A stretch of 64,000 bases of DNA from Halichondria panicea (GCF_963675165.1 NC_087377.1:1-64000), one strand, 5' to 3'; counted from the first letter of the stretch, positions 13,901-27,957 are shown. The notes: a model not told the origin generated them from the letters alone. A program made the numbers and translations.

Positions 13901-15770
13901 AGCCTGCGTAAGCAAGTTGGAGGAAGAAGCTGAGCAGAACAGAAACCGATCCAAATTAACAGTGGCATACATTAATTTAGTGTAATAATTATACAGAATA
14001 ACTTCTCCTGCATTGGTCCATCAGAGCAGTGGGGCCATCATCAGATCATTGCCACCATGGGAGTCCTCTCTATACAAACTTACAACACACTTCATGTAAT
14101 ACAAATGGAAGAAACTCCCACGCACCATGCAAAGCTATGGTTTCCTGGCATTGAAATGTGAACAACTATACAACATTTCTCGAGGGCTCAAATAATGAAC
14201 TTTCCCGCTACACAGTAGTAGAGGTCAATGCATAAGTGGAGTTAACTACCTAATGCTGGGTACAATAATAAAATACAATTTCTTAAGCCAAGAGTAGAAG
14301 AAATGTTTTAAACTGGCTAGTGATTGAAGGCAATTGCATCTGACCCAAAACAGAGAGTACCGTACAATAATTATTAGACTATACCTTGTGTGGCCGACTC
14401 CCTCTGTTTAGAGTAGCCTTTCCTGTCAGAAAATCATATACACTGCCTGCAGATTGAGTGATGAAGAAAGGGGAGCTCAAGATGCTACTCTACAGTCAAT
14501 TACTGATAATGTTGCGAAATGTACAAGCAACAGACTATTCGTACATGATACAGTAACTGGACCTTTGGTGTCTATTATTGTGTGTCAGTCTCTTAGTTGT
14601 CCTGTGAGTGTCCATAATCATTCAATCCATGGGCGAGGGAGGGCAGCAAATTGTATCATGATCGTAATACAAAGGCGTATTAAGTCCCGGGTGGTGTGCT
14701 GTCCTAGCTGGTAGTAGGTAGGTCTTGTAGTGTGTTGGTTAGTTGGTGATGCTGGCTCTTAGTAGAACTTGCTGCTCCCTCCGACTAGGTGTGGGGATAA
14801 AGACACGGATGATGTGTGTACTGTACACAAAAACACAGCATGTACGACACAATGCATCAGTGGAGGTGTGGTCAAGAGGGTTACCATGTATGGGGGTGTG
14901 ACCACATATCAGTACAGTGAGTGGGGGTGTACTGGCCCCATATATACAGGATGTGCAGGTACAATGTGTGGATAGAGGTGTGGTCTGCACAAATTAATGA
15001 AGTGATTCCGTATGACCAGGTGAAAAACATAAAACAACCAAACCGACAATAATACTAGACTATAGAATGAACTAAGAATGAACTAAGAATAAGCTTAGCC
15101 TGCGTAAGCAAGTTGGAGGAAGAAGCTGAGCAGAACAGAAACCGATCCAAACAGTGGCATACATTAATTTAGTGTAATAATTATACAGAATAACTTCTCC
15201 TGCATTGGTCCATCAGAGCAGTGGAGCCATCATCAGATCATTGCCACCATGGGAGTCCTCTCTGTACAAACTTACAACACACTTCACACTTCATGTAATA
15301 ATAAATGGAAGACACACCATGCAAAGCTATGGTTTCTTGGCATTGAAATGTGAACAACTATACAACATTTCTCAAATAACGAACTTTCCCGCTACACGGT
15401 AGTAGAGGTCAATGCATAAGTGGAGTTAACTACCTAATGCTGGTACAATAATAAAATACAATTTCTTAAGCCAAGAGTAGAAGAGATGTTTTAACTGGCT
15501 ATAGGCAATTGCATCTGACCCAAAACAGAGAAGATCATCGAAGTACTGTACAATAATTATTAGACTATACCTTGTGTGGCCGACTCCCGAGTAGCCTTCC
15601 CTGTCAGAAAATCACATACACTGCCTGCAGATTGAGTGATGAAGAAAGGGGAGCACAATATGCTACTCTAGAGTCAATTACTGATAATGTTACGAAAATA
15701 TGTACAAGCAACAGAATATTCATACATGATACAGTAACTGGCCCTTTGTCTCTCAGAGGTAGATCCACTC
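10930..15770. repeat. ~1.2-kb subtelomeric satellite array, about four units
   Basis: Direct repeats marked by the phrase GTCTATTATTGTGTGTCAG near 10950, 12160, 13340 and 14570, and by AAGCTTAGCCTGCGTAAGC near 11490, 12690, 13895 and 15085. Each unit contains a GGGTGTGGTC/GGGTGTGACC mini-array, a long AT-rich stretch and, except in the first partial unit, an exon-like frame beginning LSDEERGAQ. The third unit lacks part of that frame. The last unit runs out of repeat into unique sequence inside that frame. Confidence 0.93.
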
Positions 15771-15868
15771 CATCCCCGGAGCCAATAGCCAATAATAGAT
15801 CATCTCCTCCTCGATCAGAAAGCCAGCATTCTATGTTGCGGCATAGCCCCATCCATACATCCATATAA
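15631..15868 (+). CDS. Exon-like frame, likely C-terminal exon of an unidentified gene
   Basis: After a good acceptor (CACTGCCTGCAG) a frame of 78 codons runs to a stop: LSDEERGAQ, then a Thr/Ser/Asn-rich middle, then a Ser/Pro/Arg-rich tail ending near HSPIHTSI. Three upstream satellite units carry its 5' part (near 12045, 13258 with deletions, 14450) but lose it after VTGPL, where the repeat sequence takes over. This suggests the satellite was built by amplifying a segment that ended inside this exon. No upstream exon is visible and I do not recognise the protein. It could be a dead remnant. Confidence 0.35.
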
Positions 15869-15869
15869 A

Positions 15870-16588
15870 TTCAGTATCCAATGAATCATTAATACTAATG
15901 GCTTGGAGATCTATAATTATAATCCTGTGCTTATTAAAGGGGCTGAATACCAAAGGAAGTAACAGATAGTACACTACATCACTATGCATGGGACAATACA
16001 TAATAATTATACTGACCCTTTCCTGTCGTATCTTGTAGTGCTCTTATATATACGTACGTCAGCAGCCATTCAGTGATAAAAATAATAAGAGTGGGGCGTC
16101 CCCCATAAAAGATGAAATGACAATAAAATTATGAGAGTGATTGAATGCTGTGCTGTGCAGCGTTGAGTAGTTATCTGTGAGTAAGACATGAGAGAACAAT
16201 ATAAGGACAGTATACACAGAGCTACTTTAACACAAGGCTGTCACTATTAATATCCAACTCTACCATCTTGCTAAAAAATATCCAATAGCTATATCAAGCT
16301 ATCAGTAGCGCTCACCCAAAAGGACAGTCGTCTCAGGCTGGTTGCTCTCTCTTTGTCTTGTGCAAATGACATGTGCTCTATCATGACATGCGCGACAACT
16401 CATTTGTGTACCACGAGGTAGGCAGCCATAGGCATAGCCTCACTCTCTGGCCCGGGCTGCGCTGCATAGAGGAGGTTGGTCACTACTGTTATCTGGGCTG
16501 CATCAGTAATTTATTGGTGGGCGGGGCTGGTAGTAGGGGGGCCTACTAAAGTGGGCGTGGCTAGCTAGCTGTTACTGTACTGGTCAAG
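15870..16588. other. Upstream region of OGDH
   Basis: Unique sequence without a supported gene. GGGCGGGGC (near 16518) and GTGGGCGTGGC (near 16551) are GC-box-like elements just upstream of the OGDH start and the likeliest promoter elements; no TATA box is convincing. The rest is AT-rich. Confidence 0.4.
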
Positions 16589-16807
16589 ATGCTTCGTGTG
16601 TGTGGAGGGTCTGTGTTCAGGTCTTGTAGAGCGAGAGTCAGACAGCGGAGCAATGGCGCTGGTAACTTGTGTCTGTGTACATGTATTTATTACAGTGTGT
16701 GTGTACAGCTGAGCCATTTCTAAGCGGTTCCTCTGGCACTTATGTGGAGAGTATGTATGAGAGTTGGCAGCAAGACAAGAGTTCTGTGCATAAAGTAAGT
16801 CTCTACC

Positions 16808-16852
<45 letters not shown>

Positions 16853-17961
16853 AGTGTGCTTCCATTAGTCCTGGGATGTCTTCTTCTCTCGTGCTGCGGC
16901 TGGAGCACCTCCTGGCCACGCCTACTCTGCACCACCATCCATACGACCCCAGGTTTCCATGGATACAGACCATATTAAAGACCATTTATCAGTGCAAGCG
17001 CTCATTCGAGCATATCAAATCAGAGGCCACAATATAGCGCGATTAGACCCCCTAGTCATCAACGAGGCAGATCTGGATTCACCCATACCACCAGAGCTCA
17101 TCGTCGATAGCAACCTCAACCTTGACAAGGTGACACTCTAGTTATATACTGGTTACATATGTACACTGTGTGTGTGTGTGTGTGTGTGTAGGTGTTCACT
17201 CTACCTAAGACCACCAAGATTGGAGGCAGTGAAACAGCACTCTCACTCAAGGATATTATCACACGTCTCAAAACAGTTTATTGTCAGAACATCGGAGTAG
17301 AGTTCATGTTCATTAATGACAGGACAAAGTGTGAGTAGCCCATCCCCCCCCCACACACACACACACACACACCGCCCACGCACACAGGTGACTGGATTAG
17401 GGAGAAGTTTGAGGCCCCTAATGCCATGAGTATGGATGAGCGTAGTAAAAGAATCCTGTTAGCAAGACTTGTACGAGCCACCATGTAAGCTAATGTGTGG
17501 GCGGTGTGTGTGTGTGTGTAGAGGTAGTGTGTGTGTGTGTGTAGAGGTAGTGTGTGTGTGTGTGGGGGGGGAATGTGTGTGTGTGTGGGGGGGGGGAATG
17601 TGTTTTGTGCCCCCCTGACTAATTGCTGCAGGTTTGAAGAGTTTTTGAAGTTGAAATGGCCAAGTGAGAAGAGGTTTGGGCTGGAAGGTTGTGAGGTGCT
17701 CATTCCAGCCATGAAGTACATCATTGACCTTGCTAGTGAACACGGAGTGGAGAGCTACGTCATTGGAATGCCACACAGGTAGAGAGACTACTAGTCCCCC
17801 CACCACACTAACTAAGCTGTGTACTTGTGTGTGTAGGGGGCGACTGAATGTACTGGCCAATGTTGTGAGGAAACCATTGGAGCAGATCTTGTGTCAATTT
17901 GACCCAATGCTAGAGCCTGTGGATGAGGTACGTGTGTACTGTGTGTGTGTGTGTGTGTGTG

Positions 17962-18004
<43 letters not shown>

Positions 18005-18034
18005 GTGTGGGTGTGTGTGTGTACTGTGTGGGTG

Positions 18035-18106
<72 letters not shown>

Positions 18107-18115
18107 GTGTGGGTG

Positions 18116-18183
<68 letters not shown>

Positions 18184-18219
18184 GTGTGGGTGTACTGTGT
18201 GTGTGTGTGTGTGTGTGTG

Positions 18220-18268
<49 letters not shown>

Positions 18269-18415
18269 GTGTGGGTGTGTGTGTGTACTGTGTGTGTGTG
18301 TGTGTGTGTGTACTGTGTGGGTGTACTGTGTGTACTGTGTGTGTGTGTGTGTGTGTGTACTGTGTGGGTGTACTGTGTGTGTGTGTGTGTGTGTGTACTG
18401 TGTGTGTGTGTGTGT

Positions 18416-18447
<32 letters not shown>

Positions 18448-18474
18448 ACTGTGTGGGTGTACTGTGTGTGTGTG

Positions 18475-18552
<78 letters not shown>

Positions 18553-18588
18553 GTGTGGGTGTACTGTGTGTGTGTGTGTGTGTGTGTG

Positions 18589-18645
<57 letters not shown>

Positions 18646-18654
18646 GTGTGGGTG

Positions 18655-18730
<76 letters not shown>

Positions 18731-18836
18731 GTGTGGGTGTGTGTGTGTACTGTGTGTGTGTGTGTGTGTGTGTGTACTGTGTGGGTGTACTGTGTGTACT
18801 GTGTGTGTGTGTGTGTGTGTGTGTACTGTGTGGGTG

Positions 18837-18867
<31 letters not shown>

Positions 18868-18870
18868 CTG

Positions 18871-18943
<73 letters not shown>

Positions 18944-19941
18944 GTGTGTGTGTGTGTGTGTGTGTACTGTGTGGGTGTACTGTGTGTGTGTGTGTGTGTG
19001 TGTAGGGATCAGGAGATGTCAAGTATCACCTCGGTACTTCATTGGAGAGAGTCAACCGTTACACACAAAAAAAGATCAAACTCTCAGTGGTGGCTAATCC
19101 CTCACACCTTGAAGGTACACTACCCTCACACCCGCCCCCTCACTACCCTCACACTCGCCCCTCACCACTTTCACACCTGCCCCCTCACTACCCTCACAGC
19201 TGTGGACCCTGTCGTACAGGGCAAGACACGTGCAGAGCAGTTCTATAAAGGAGATACAGCAGGTTAACCATCACATTACCTGTGTGCCTACAATGTAGTC
19301 CCCCTACCACACCATCACATTACCTGTGTGCCTAGTCCCCCTATCACACCATCACATTACCTGTGTGCCTAGTCCCCCTACCACACCATCACATTACCTG
19401 TGTGCCTAGTCCCCCTATCACACCATCACACTACCTGTGTGCCTAGTCCCCCTACCACACAATCACACAACCTGTGTGCCTAGTCCCCCTACCACACTAT
19501 CACACTACCTGTGTGCCTAGTCCGTGCCTAGTCCCCTACCACACTCGTACCCTACACTCATATAGGTGACAGTGCCATGAGTATATTACTGCACGGAGAT
19601 GCTGCCTTCGCTGGACAAGGCGTGGTCTATGAAACCTTTCATCTTTCTGACCTCCCTGACTACACAACTCACGGCACTATTCACATCATAGTCAACAATC
19701 AGATTGGTTTCACTACTGATCCACGTGTAGCAAGATCTTCCCCATACTGCACTGATGTAGCCAAGGTATGTAAGTGCCTCCCCCCCCCCCTAAAGCACTG
19801 TGTGTGTGTGTACCCCCCCCCCCCCTAAAGCTCTGTGTGTGTGTGTGTGTACCCCCCCCTAAAGCCTGTGTGTGTGTGTGTGTGTGTGTGTGCCCCCCTA
19901 AAGCGCTGTGTGTGTGTGTGTGTGTGCCCCCCCTAAAGCAC

Positions 19942-19974
<33 letters not shown>

Positions 19975-20046
19975 GTGCGTGCATGCGTGTGTCCCCCTAA
20001 AGCGCTGTGTGTGTGTGTGTGTGTGTGTGTGCCCCCCCCCTAAAGC

Positions 20047-20083
<37 letters not shown>

Positions 20084-21320
20084 CCCCCCCCTAAAGCACT
20101 GTGTGTGTGTGTGTGTGTAGGTGGTGTCTGCTCCGATATTTCACGTGAATGCTGATAATCCGGAAGCTGTAATGCATGTTTGCAAAGTTGCTGCTGAATG
20201 GAGAAATACATTCCACAAAGATGTTGTCATTGACCTAGTGTGTTATAGAAGACAGGGACACAATGAGATGGATGAGCCTATGCTCACACAGGTACACTGA
20301 GTGTCCATATATAACTATCCCTGTATAACCATCGTGATCCTGTGCTCACACAGGTACACTGAGTGTCCATATATAACTATCCCTATACAACCATCGTGAG
20401 CCTATGCTCACACAGCTACACTGAGTGTCCATATATAACTATCCCTATATAACCATCGTGAGCCTATGCTCACACAGCTACACTGAGTGTCCATATATAA
20501 CTATCCCTATACAACCATCGTGAGCCTATGCTCACACAGGTACACTGAGTGTCCATATATAACTATCCCTATACAACCATCGTGAGCCTATGCTCACACA
20601 GCTACACTGAGTGTCCATATATAACTATCCCTATACAACCATCGTGAGCCTATGCTCACACAGCTACACTGAGTGTCCATATATAACTATCCCTATATAA
20701 CCATCGTGAGCCTATGCTCACACAGCTACACTGAGTGTCCATATATAACTATCCCTATATAACCATCGTGAGCCTATGCTCACACAGGTACACTGAGTGT
20801 CCATATATAACTATCCCTATACAACCATCGTGAGCCTATGCTCACACAGCTACACTGAGTGTCCATATATAACTATCCCTATATAACCATCACAGCCTCT
20901 CATGTACCAGACTATTAAGAAGCATCCTCCGGTAGTGGAACAGTATGCAGGCAAGCTCATTAAAGAGGGTGTGGTTTCAGAGGTGGATTACAAGAGTGAG
21001 AGACAGACTTATGATGATGTCTGCAAGAGAGCTTATGAGAAGTCTAAAGATGTTGAACTAGCTAAAGGACAATGGCTGGACTCACCTTGGGAGGGTGAGG
21101 CTACAGTGTTTGTGTGTGTGTGTGTGTGTGTGACATTGTCTATATTGTATTGTTAGACTTCTTCCCCTTGAATGGTGGACCTGACTTCAGTAACAAGAGC
21201 TTGCCACAGACTGGAGTGGAGATAAAGAGACTGGAACACATTGGAGCTGTGTTCTCCAGTGTACCACCAGAGCTAAACATCCACTCAGGTAATGCAATCA
21301 TGGCTCTACTGGTGTAAGCC

Positions 21321-21368
<48 letters not shown>

Positions 21369-21390
21369 TGTGCGAGTGGGTGTGTGTGTG

Positions 21391-21437
<47 letters not shown>

Positions 21438-21440
21438 CAT

Positions 21441-21475
<35 letters not shown>

Positions 21476-24400
21476 CATTGTGTGTGTGTAGCTCTGAAGC
21501 GTGTTCTGGCTGGTCGTGCTGACATGCTGGATAAAGGAATTGCTGACTGGGCAATGGGAGAGGCATTTGCTATAGGCTCATTATTGGAGGAAGGCTATCA
21601 TGTGAGGTAGGTGGTCATGGCCACTATAGCTACTCCATAGTGACTATGATTGTTGGCAGACTGTCAGGACAAGATGTGGAGAGAGGGACATTTGCACACA
21701 GACATCATGTCATCCATGATCAGATGGTGGACAAGAAACAATACAGGTACACCTCAGCTACCGTAGCCTCACGGGAAATAAGCAAAAAGCTGAAAATGTA
21801 TACTACAACTTAATTGACCTGCAAGTGTGTACAGAGCCTATAGTGTGGTCCCACTGTGTACACTGTAGCTGGTGTACAGAACCTATAGTGTGGTCCCACT
21901 GTGTGCACTGTAGCTAGTGTACAGAGCCTATAGTGTGGTCCCACTGTGTACACTGTAGCTAGTGTACAGAGCCTATAGTGTTGTCTCACTGTGTGCACTG
22001 TAGCTAGTGTACAGAGCCTATAGTGTTGTCTCACTGTGTGCACTGTAGCTAGTGTACAGAGCCTATAGTGTGGTCCCACTGTGTGCACTGTAGCTAGTGT
22101 ACAGAGCCTATAGTGTGGTCCCACTGTGTGCACTGTAGCTAGTGTACAGAGCCTATAGTGTGGTCCCACTGTGTGCACTGTAGCTAGTGTACAGAGCCTA
22201 TAGTGTGGTCCCACTGTGTGCACTGTAGCTAGTGTACAGAGCCTATAGTGTGGTCCCACTGTGTACACTGCAGCTAGTGTACAGAGCCTATAGTGTGGTC
22301 CCACTGTGCACACTGCAGCTAGTGTACAGAGCCTATAGTGTGGTCCCACTGTGCACACTGCAGCTAGTGTACAGAGCCTATAGTGTGGTCCCACTGTGCA
22401 CACTGCAGCTAGTGTACAGAGCCTATAGTGTGGTCCCACTGTGTGCACTGTATACTGTAGCTACTATAATTATACTGGTCTCTAATAAGGTTGGCATTGC
22501 CTAGTCAGCAGTCCACACTACACTGAGGTTGTATTACAGTCCAACTTGCAATATTCTGTGTAACTTGGCTGTAACCACATTTGTAACCCACTGACCTTTC
22601 AGCCCATATGCCTGCCAATGAATCTGGGTTGAGAAATCTGAATGGTGTATTATTGACCTTGCTTGACCCAATAATTTTGAGAGTTTCCCTATAATTATAT
22701 ACAAACAAGTGTCATCACAGGGGGTGGCCATCACAGGGGGTGGCCATCACAGGGGATGGTGGTGTGTTAGGCCAGTGGGGAAGAGAAGCAACATGCATAA
22801 CTGCAAAGTATCACTGAATAATTATGGGTTATCTTGAAATAAAAACCCCAGACACTGTGATACACCATTCTGAGAGTTTCATTGGCATATGAGCTGCTCT
22901 GAGGCTGTGCAAAGTCATCATGGTGTACACTGTGTGTGGTTACAGCCAAGTTACCCAATATTGCTGTATACTACTATATACTCTTGTCTGTGCTTGAGGT
23001 CAATTAGTCTAGTCCTTATGTTTTTACAAACTGTTATCTCCATCAGCTAGTACATGTGTTGTGTTTATGCTGCAACACACACACACACACACACACAGCC
23101 CTTTGTCTCATGTGTCCCCTGGTCAAGCCAGCTACACTGTGTGCAATAGCTCTCTGAGTGAGTTTGGAGTGCTTGGGTTTGATCTTGGCTTCTCCATGAG
23201 CAACCCTAATGCACTGGTGTGCTGGGAGGCACAGTTTGGAGACTTCCACAATACAGCACAGGTAGGTACAGGGCACTTCACTTGACCAACCCACTACTGT
23301 ACACACACTAGCTACAATGTACACAGTGGGACCACACTGTAGGCTCTAAGCAGGACACATTTGTATTTATGTACCAATGGTGTGTGCAGTGTTGATATTG
23401 CCCCTCCCCTTTGTATAGTGCATCATAGATCAGTTCATCTGCTCTGGTCAGGACAAGTGGGTCCGCCAGAGTGGCCTAGTGCTGCTATTACCTCATGGGT
23501 ATGAAGGTATGGGTCCTGAACACTCGTCAGCAAGATTAGAGAGGTTCCTACAAGGTACTGTATGGTAGGCCTTGTACTGTGTGCTCACTGTACCACCACA
23601 CTATAGGTTGCTGTGATAATCCTGATAGCATTGAACCATTGCGCCCAGAGCTAGGACTGGACAGACCACTAGCTCAACTGTATGAGTGCAACTGGCAGGT
23701 ACGTGTGTGTGTGTGGGCGGGTGTGCATGTGTGTAGTGAGTGACCTCTTAATGTCCTTCACAGGTGGTCAACTGTACTACACCAGCTAATATCTTCCATG
23801 CTCTGAGGAGACAAATTCAACTACCCTTCAGAAAACCAGTAAGCTAGTGTGCGAGTGTGTGTGTGGGTGTATATGTGTGTGAGTTTGTGTAACTAGTGCT
23901 GTTATGTTGTACTGTAGTTGGTTGTCATGACACCCAAGAGTCTGCTACGACACGCTGATGCCAGGTCACCAATCTCAGACATGACAGAAGGTACAATGCA
24001 TGTGCCTGCATGTGATACTGTACATGTTTAGGCTAACACAACCAACTGCTCTGACTACTAGTGGATGTAAGTACATGTGTGGATAAATAGTTATGTGTGT
24101 CCTTGCCTAACCTCTCTTTCCTCCTTTCCTTCCTCCCCTTTCTTATTGTGTGTAGGCACCAGCTTTCAGAGAGTGTATGTGGACAGGGAATGTGGAGAAG
24201 GGGTCAAAGTTCAGCGTGTATTATTCTGTACTGGCAAGATCTACTATGAGCTGTATAAAGAGAGACAGCGATTAGGCCTCACCAATAAAGTGGCCATTAT
24301 CAGAATTGAACAGGTACAGTACCTACATAGACACATATACGACCTTTGACCCCTTTATATACATTTGGCAAAGGAGGCAATTGATTATCAATGTTCGCTT

Positions 24401-25074
24401 GACTAACATGCTGCTATATTTATCACACGTATACTGCAAATATAATTAGTATTGGCGATCATTAATTTCTGCCCTAGATATCCCCATTCCCATACGACCT
24501 GGTGATGAGTGAGTTGACTCGTTATCCCTCAGCTGAGTTGAGATGGGTACAAGAAGAACCTAAGAACATGGGGGCGTGGTCTTATGTCCAGCCACGCTTA
24601 CACACGTCCACATGCAAGAAGAAGTTTGTAGAGTAAGTGGTGTGTGGTGTGTGGGCGGGTGTGTGGTGTGTGGGTGGGTGTGTACAGGTTTTCACCTCAC
24701 CCAAAATGTAATTAAAATTCTAAAGCAAATGGAAAAGCAGAATGAGCCTAGAGTTGGTTGCAGCCTCATACTCTTGCTTGTAGAGAGATATTACATGGCT
24801 TAATGTGTAGGCAGGCTTGCTAATGATGGGTGTAAAAAAGTATTAGCAGCTTCAAGCTTTCTCTTGAGGCACCAGCACCCACCCACACAGTGATGTCATA
24901 CCCACCCACCCATGCACAGTGATGTCATTACGGTATTGATAATGTTACATTATCCCTTGTAGGTACATTGGTCGGTGTGCTAGTTCGTCTGTTGCTACTG
25001 GTAACAAAGGCATCCACACACAAGAGCAGAAGAATGTAGTGGAAACTGCCTTCACCATGACAACGGATTATTGA
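16589..25074 (+). CDS. OGDH: 2-oxoglutarate dehydrogenase E1 component, mitochondrial
   Basis: Thiamine-diphosphate E1 subunit of the 2-oxoglutarate dehydrogenase complex: decarboxylates 2-oxoglutarate and passes the succinyl group to E2 in the mitochondrial TCA cycle. Exons: 16589-16661, 16709-16794, 16869-17129, 17192-17330, 17388-17484, 17632-17778, 17837-17927, 19006-19114, 19200-19262, 19566-19765, 20121-20291, 20896-21094, 21157-21288, 21492-21606, 21660-21746, 23099-23261, 23419-23554, 23607-23698, 23764-23838, 23918-23990, 24156-24313, 24478-24632, 24963-25074. All have GT-AG borders and matching phases, giving 977 aa, close to the human ~1,020. Residues 1-24 are Arg-rich ([16 protein letters not shown]), a mitochondrial presequence. 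[30 protein letters not shown], the ThDP motif (GD 366-367 to NN 399-400), [19 protein letters not shown] and [14 protein letters not shown] are all present. The only notable change is TSLER where vertebrates have MYHRR. Introns are mostly repeats. It converges with macroH2A. Confidence 0.97.
17928..19005. repeat. OGDH intron 7: kilobase TG microsatellite
   Basis: The whole 1,078-bp intron is (TG)n, broken at intervals by TAC and by the phrase ACTGTGTGGGTGTAC, giving a higher-order pattern of TG blocks. It begins at a normal donor (GAG|GTACGTG) and ends at TGTGTAG|GGATCAGG, so the microsatellite itself supplies the polypyrimidine-poor acceptor region. The long Cys/Val or His/Thr frames across it come from a repeat without stop codons. 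Confidence 0.97.
19263..19565. repeat. OGDH intron 9 minisatellite, ~37-bp unit
   Basis: About seven units built around ATCACATTACCTGTGTGCC and TAGTCCCCCTA fill nearly the whole intron. The last units are truncated and partly duplicated (TAGTCCGTGCCTAGTC). Confidence 0.9.
19766..20120. repeat. OGDH intron 10: CCCCCTAAAGC(A/G)CTG plus TG cassettes
   Basis: Eight or nine cassettes, each a C-run, then TAAAGC and a CTG-(TG)n block. Cassette length varies through the C-run and the TG-run. The true acceptor is the last TGTAG at 20118-20120. Confidence 0.92.
20292..20895. repeat. OGDH intron 11: ~61-bp minisatellite that copies the splice donor
   Basis: About ten units. Each carries GAGCCTATGCTCACACAG (the 3' end of exon 11) followed by donor-like GTACACTGAG or mutated CTACACTGAG, then TCCATATATAACTATCCC. 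Donor-like CAGGTAC occurs at the true site (20291/20292) and near 20353, 20539 and 20786; other copies read CAGCTAC. The final unit ends in ACCATCACAG, the real acceptor, where internal units have ACCATCGTGAG. Confidence 0.93.
21289..21491. repeat. OGDH intron 13 TG/TGCG microsatellite
   Basis: Almost pure (TG)n with an internal (TGCG)n block near 21404-21436 and two CCAT interruptions. It ends at a TGTGTGTAG acceptor. Confidence 0.93.
21825..22460. repeat. 45-bp minisatellite in OGDH intron 15
   Basis: About 14 units of 45 bp containing CTATAGTGTGGTCCCACTGT and CACTGTAGCTAG. As 45 is a multiple of three, the minus strand gives a false 212-codon repeat protein. Single diverged units occur outside the array near 23303-23345 (inverted, same gene) and near 62060-62090, so the unit is dispersed in the genome. 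Confidence 0.94.
22536..22968. mobile_element. Foldback/MITE-like element in OGDH intron 15
   Basis: Terminal inverted repeats: TAACTTGGCTGTAACCACA (22561-22579) against TGTGGTTACAGCCAAGTTA (22935-22953). Matching continues outwards (TTGCAATATT / AATATTGCTG) and inwards (CATATGCCTGCCAATGAA / TTCATTGGCATATGAG). About 430 bp, no transposase. A small GGGGGTGGCCATCACA tandem lies in the middle. Confidence 0.8.
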
Positions 25075-25818
25075 CTGCAATCATAGAGGGTTATTATAAT
25101 AGACAGTGTGTGTTCATTTTGTACTTTTATTAATATTATTATAGTGCTATAGCCAGCCCTTCCCTGTATGATTACGTTTTCTAGTTATAGGGCAAAAAAA
25201 TTTATTATTATAATTATGCATACTTATTAGCTAGCCCGGGTAATTAGCCTAACCCAATGCATGTGCATGCATGTGCAGCCTTAATATTATTGGTTATGGA
25301 TCATAATTATATCATAGCAACATAAATATTATTAATTGGTTATAGGGTTCGACGGCAATCTGTAACGATATTCCTAGAGCGGGTAAGTTTCGTGGGGTAA
25401 AAAATTCGTTCAACTCGAGAAAAGGTGGTTTTCGTGAGTAAAAATTTCGTTTAGTCTCGTGGCTGCACGGCATTCCTACGTCCGATAAGCCATGCATGCA
25501 CGCATATACGTTAAAATTTCATGGAGGTCAGCCTGCATGCCCACGTTAAAATTATGAATATTTACCCCACGAAAAATTACCGGTATACGGTATACAATTA
25601 GGCCGGGTTAGGGTTAGATTAGCTGTTTTCCTCGATCGCGCGCGACTATTCATAATTATTGTTCTCAAAGTACAACTGTCATAAGTAATGCAATCAGATA
25701 ATAATAAGCAAACAAAATCATTATTATTATAATTAATGTAGAAAACTGTAAGAAACTATTCTAACACGTTCTGTCCATGACTACAAAAGTAAATGTTTCC
25801 TGAGAAGAGATGTTTGTG
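25075..25818. other. Convergent intergenic region, OGDH / macroH2A
   Basis: Holds the 3' ends of both genes, AT-rich sequence and one foldback element (25379-25592). A short GTTAGGGTTAGA telomere-like stretch lies at 25607-25618. No gene seen. Confidence 0.6.
25379..25592. mobile_element. Short foldback element with TTTCGTGGGGTAAA ends
   Basis: The left end GGGTAAGTTTCGTGGGGTAA is mirrored on the right by TTTACCCCACGAAAAATTAC, followed by TATACGGTA. The same ends occur in the element at 54146-54289, so this is a dispersed MITE family. Confidence 0.75.
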
Positions 25819-27696
<1,878 letters not shown>

Positions 27697-27957
27697 CTTC
27701 ACAACGATCCAACAAAGCCAAAAAGCCTTCGAACAAACACTCAGACTGGCAATTGGCCACACCTTTTCATTATCATCATGCAAGGAGCGTAGGTTGAAAG
27801 ATCTTTATTTAGAGCACAGCTTAATGATTATTAGGGGGTGTGGCGCATGATGCAATGAAGTAGGGGGTGTGTCCTCATCTGATATCAAAGAATTATCTAA
27901 TCAGTAATAAAAAAAAATTGATGCATCACAAAACTCAGATACAGTAATAATGTCCAT
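27697..27957. other. 5' flank of macroH2A
   Basis: Short region upstream of the macroH2A start. No TATA box or other clear element seen; two GGGGGTGTG(T/G)C phrases at 27834-27875. Confidence 0.4.

Noticed and set aside
17724-19267. Long Cys/Val and His/Thr open frames (370-457 codons)
   Set aside because: They run through the TG/CA intron of OGDH; alternating dinucleotides have no stop codons. OGDH exons on both sides join in phase across this stretch.
21810-22448. 212-codon minus-strand protein of 15-residue repeats
   Set aside because: It is the 45-bp minisatellite in OGDH intron 15 read in a frame kept open because 45 is divisible by three.
25602-25618. Interstitial telomere (GGGTTAGGGTTAGA)
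   Set aside because: Only two hexamers; too short to claim a fusion or healed break.
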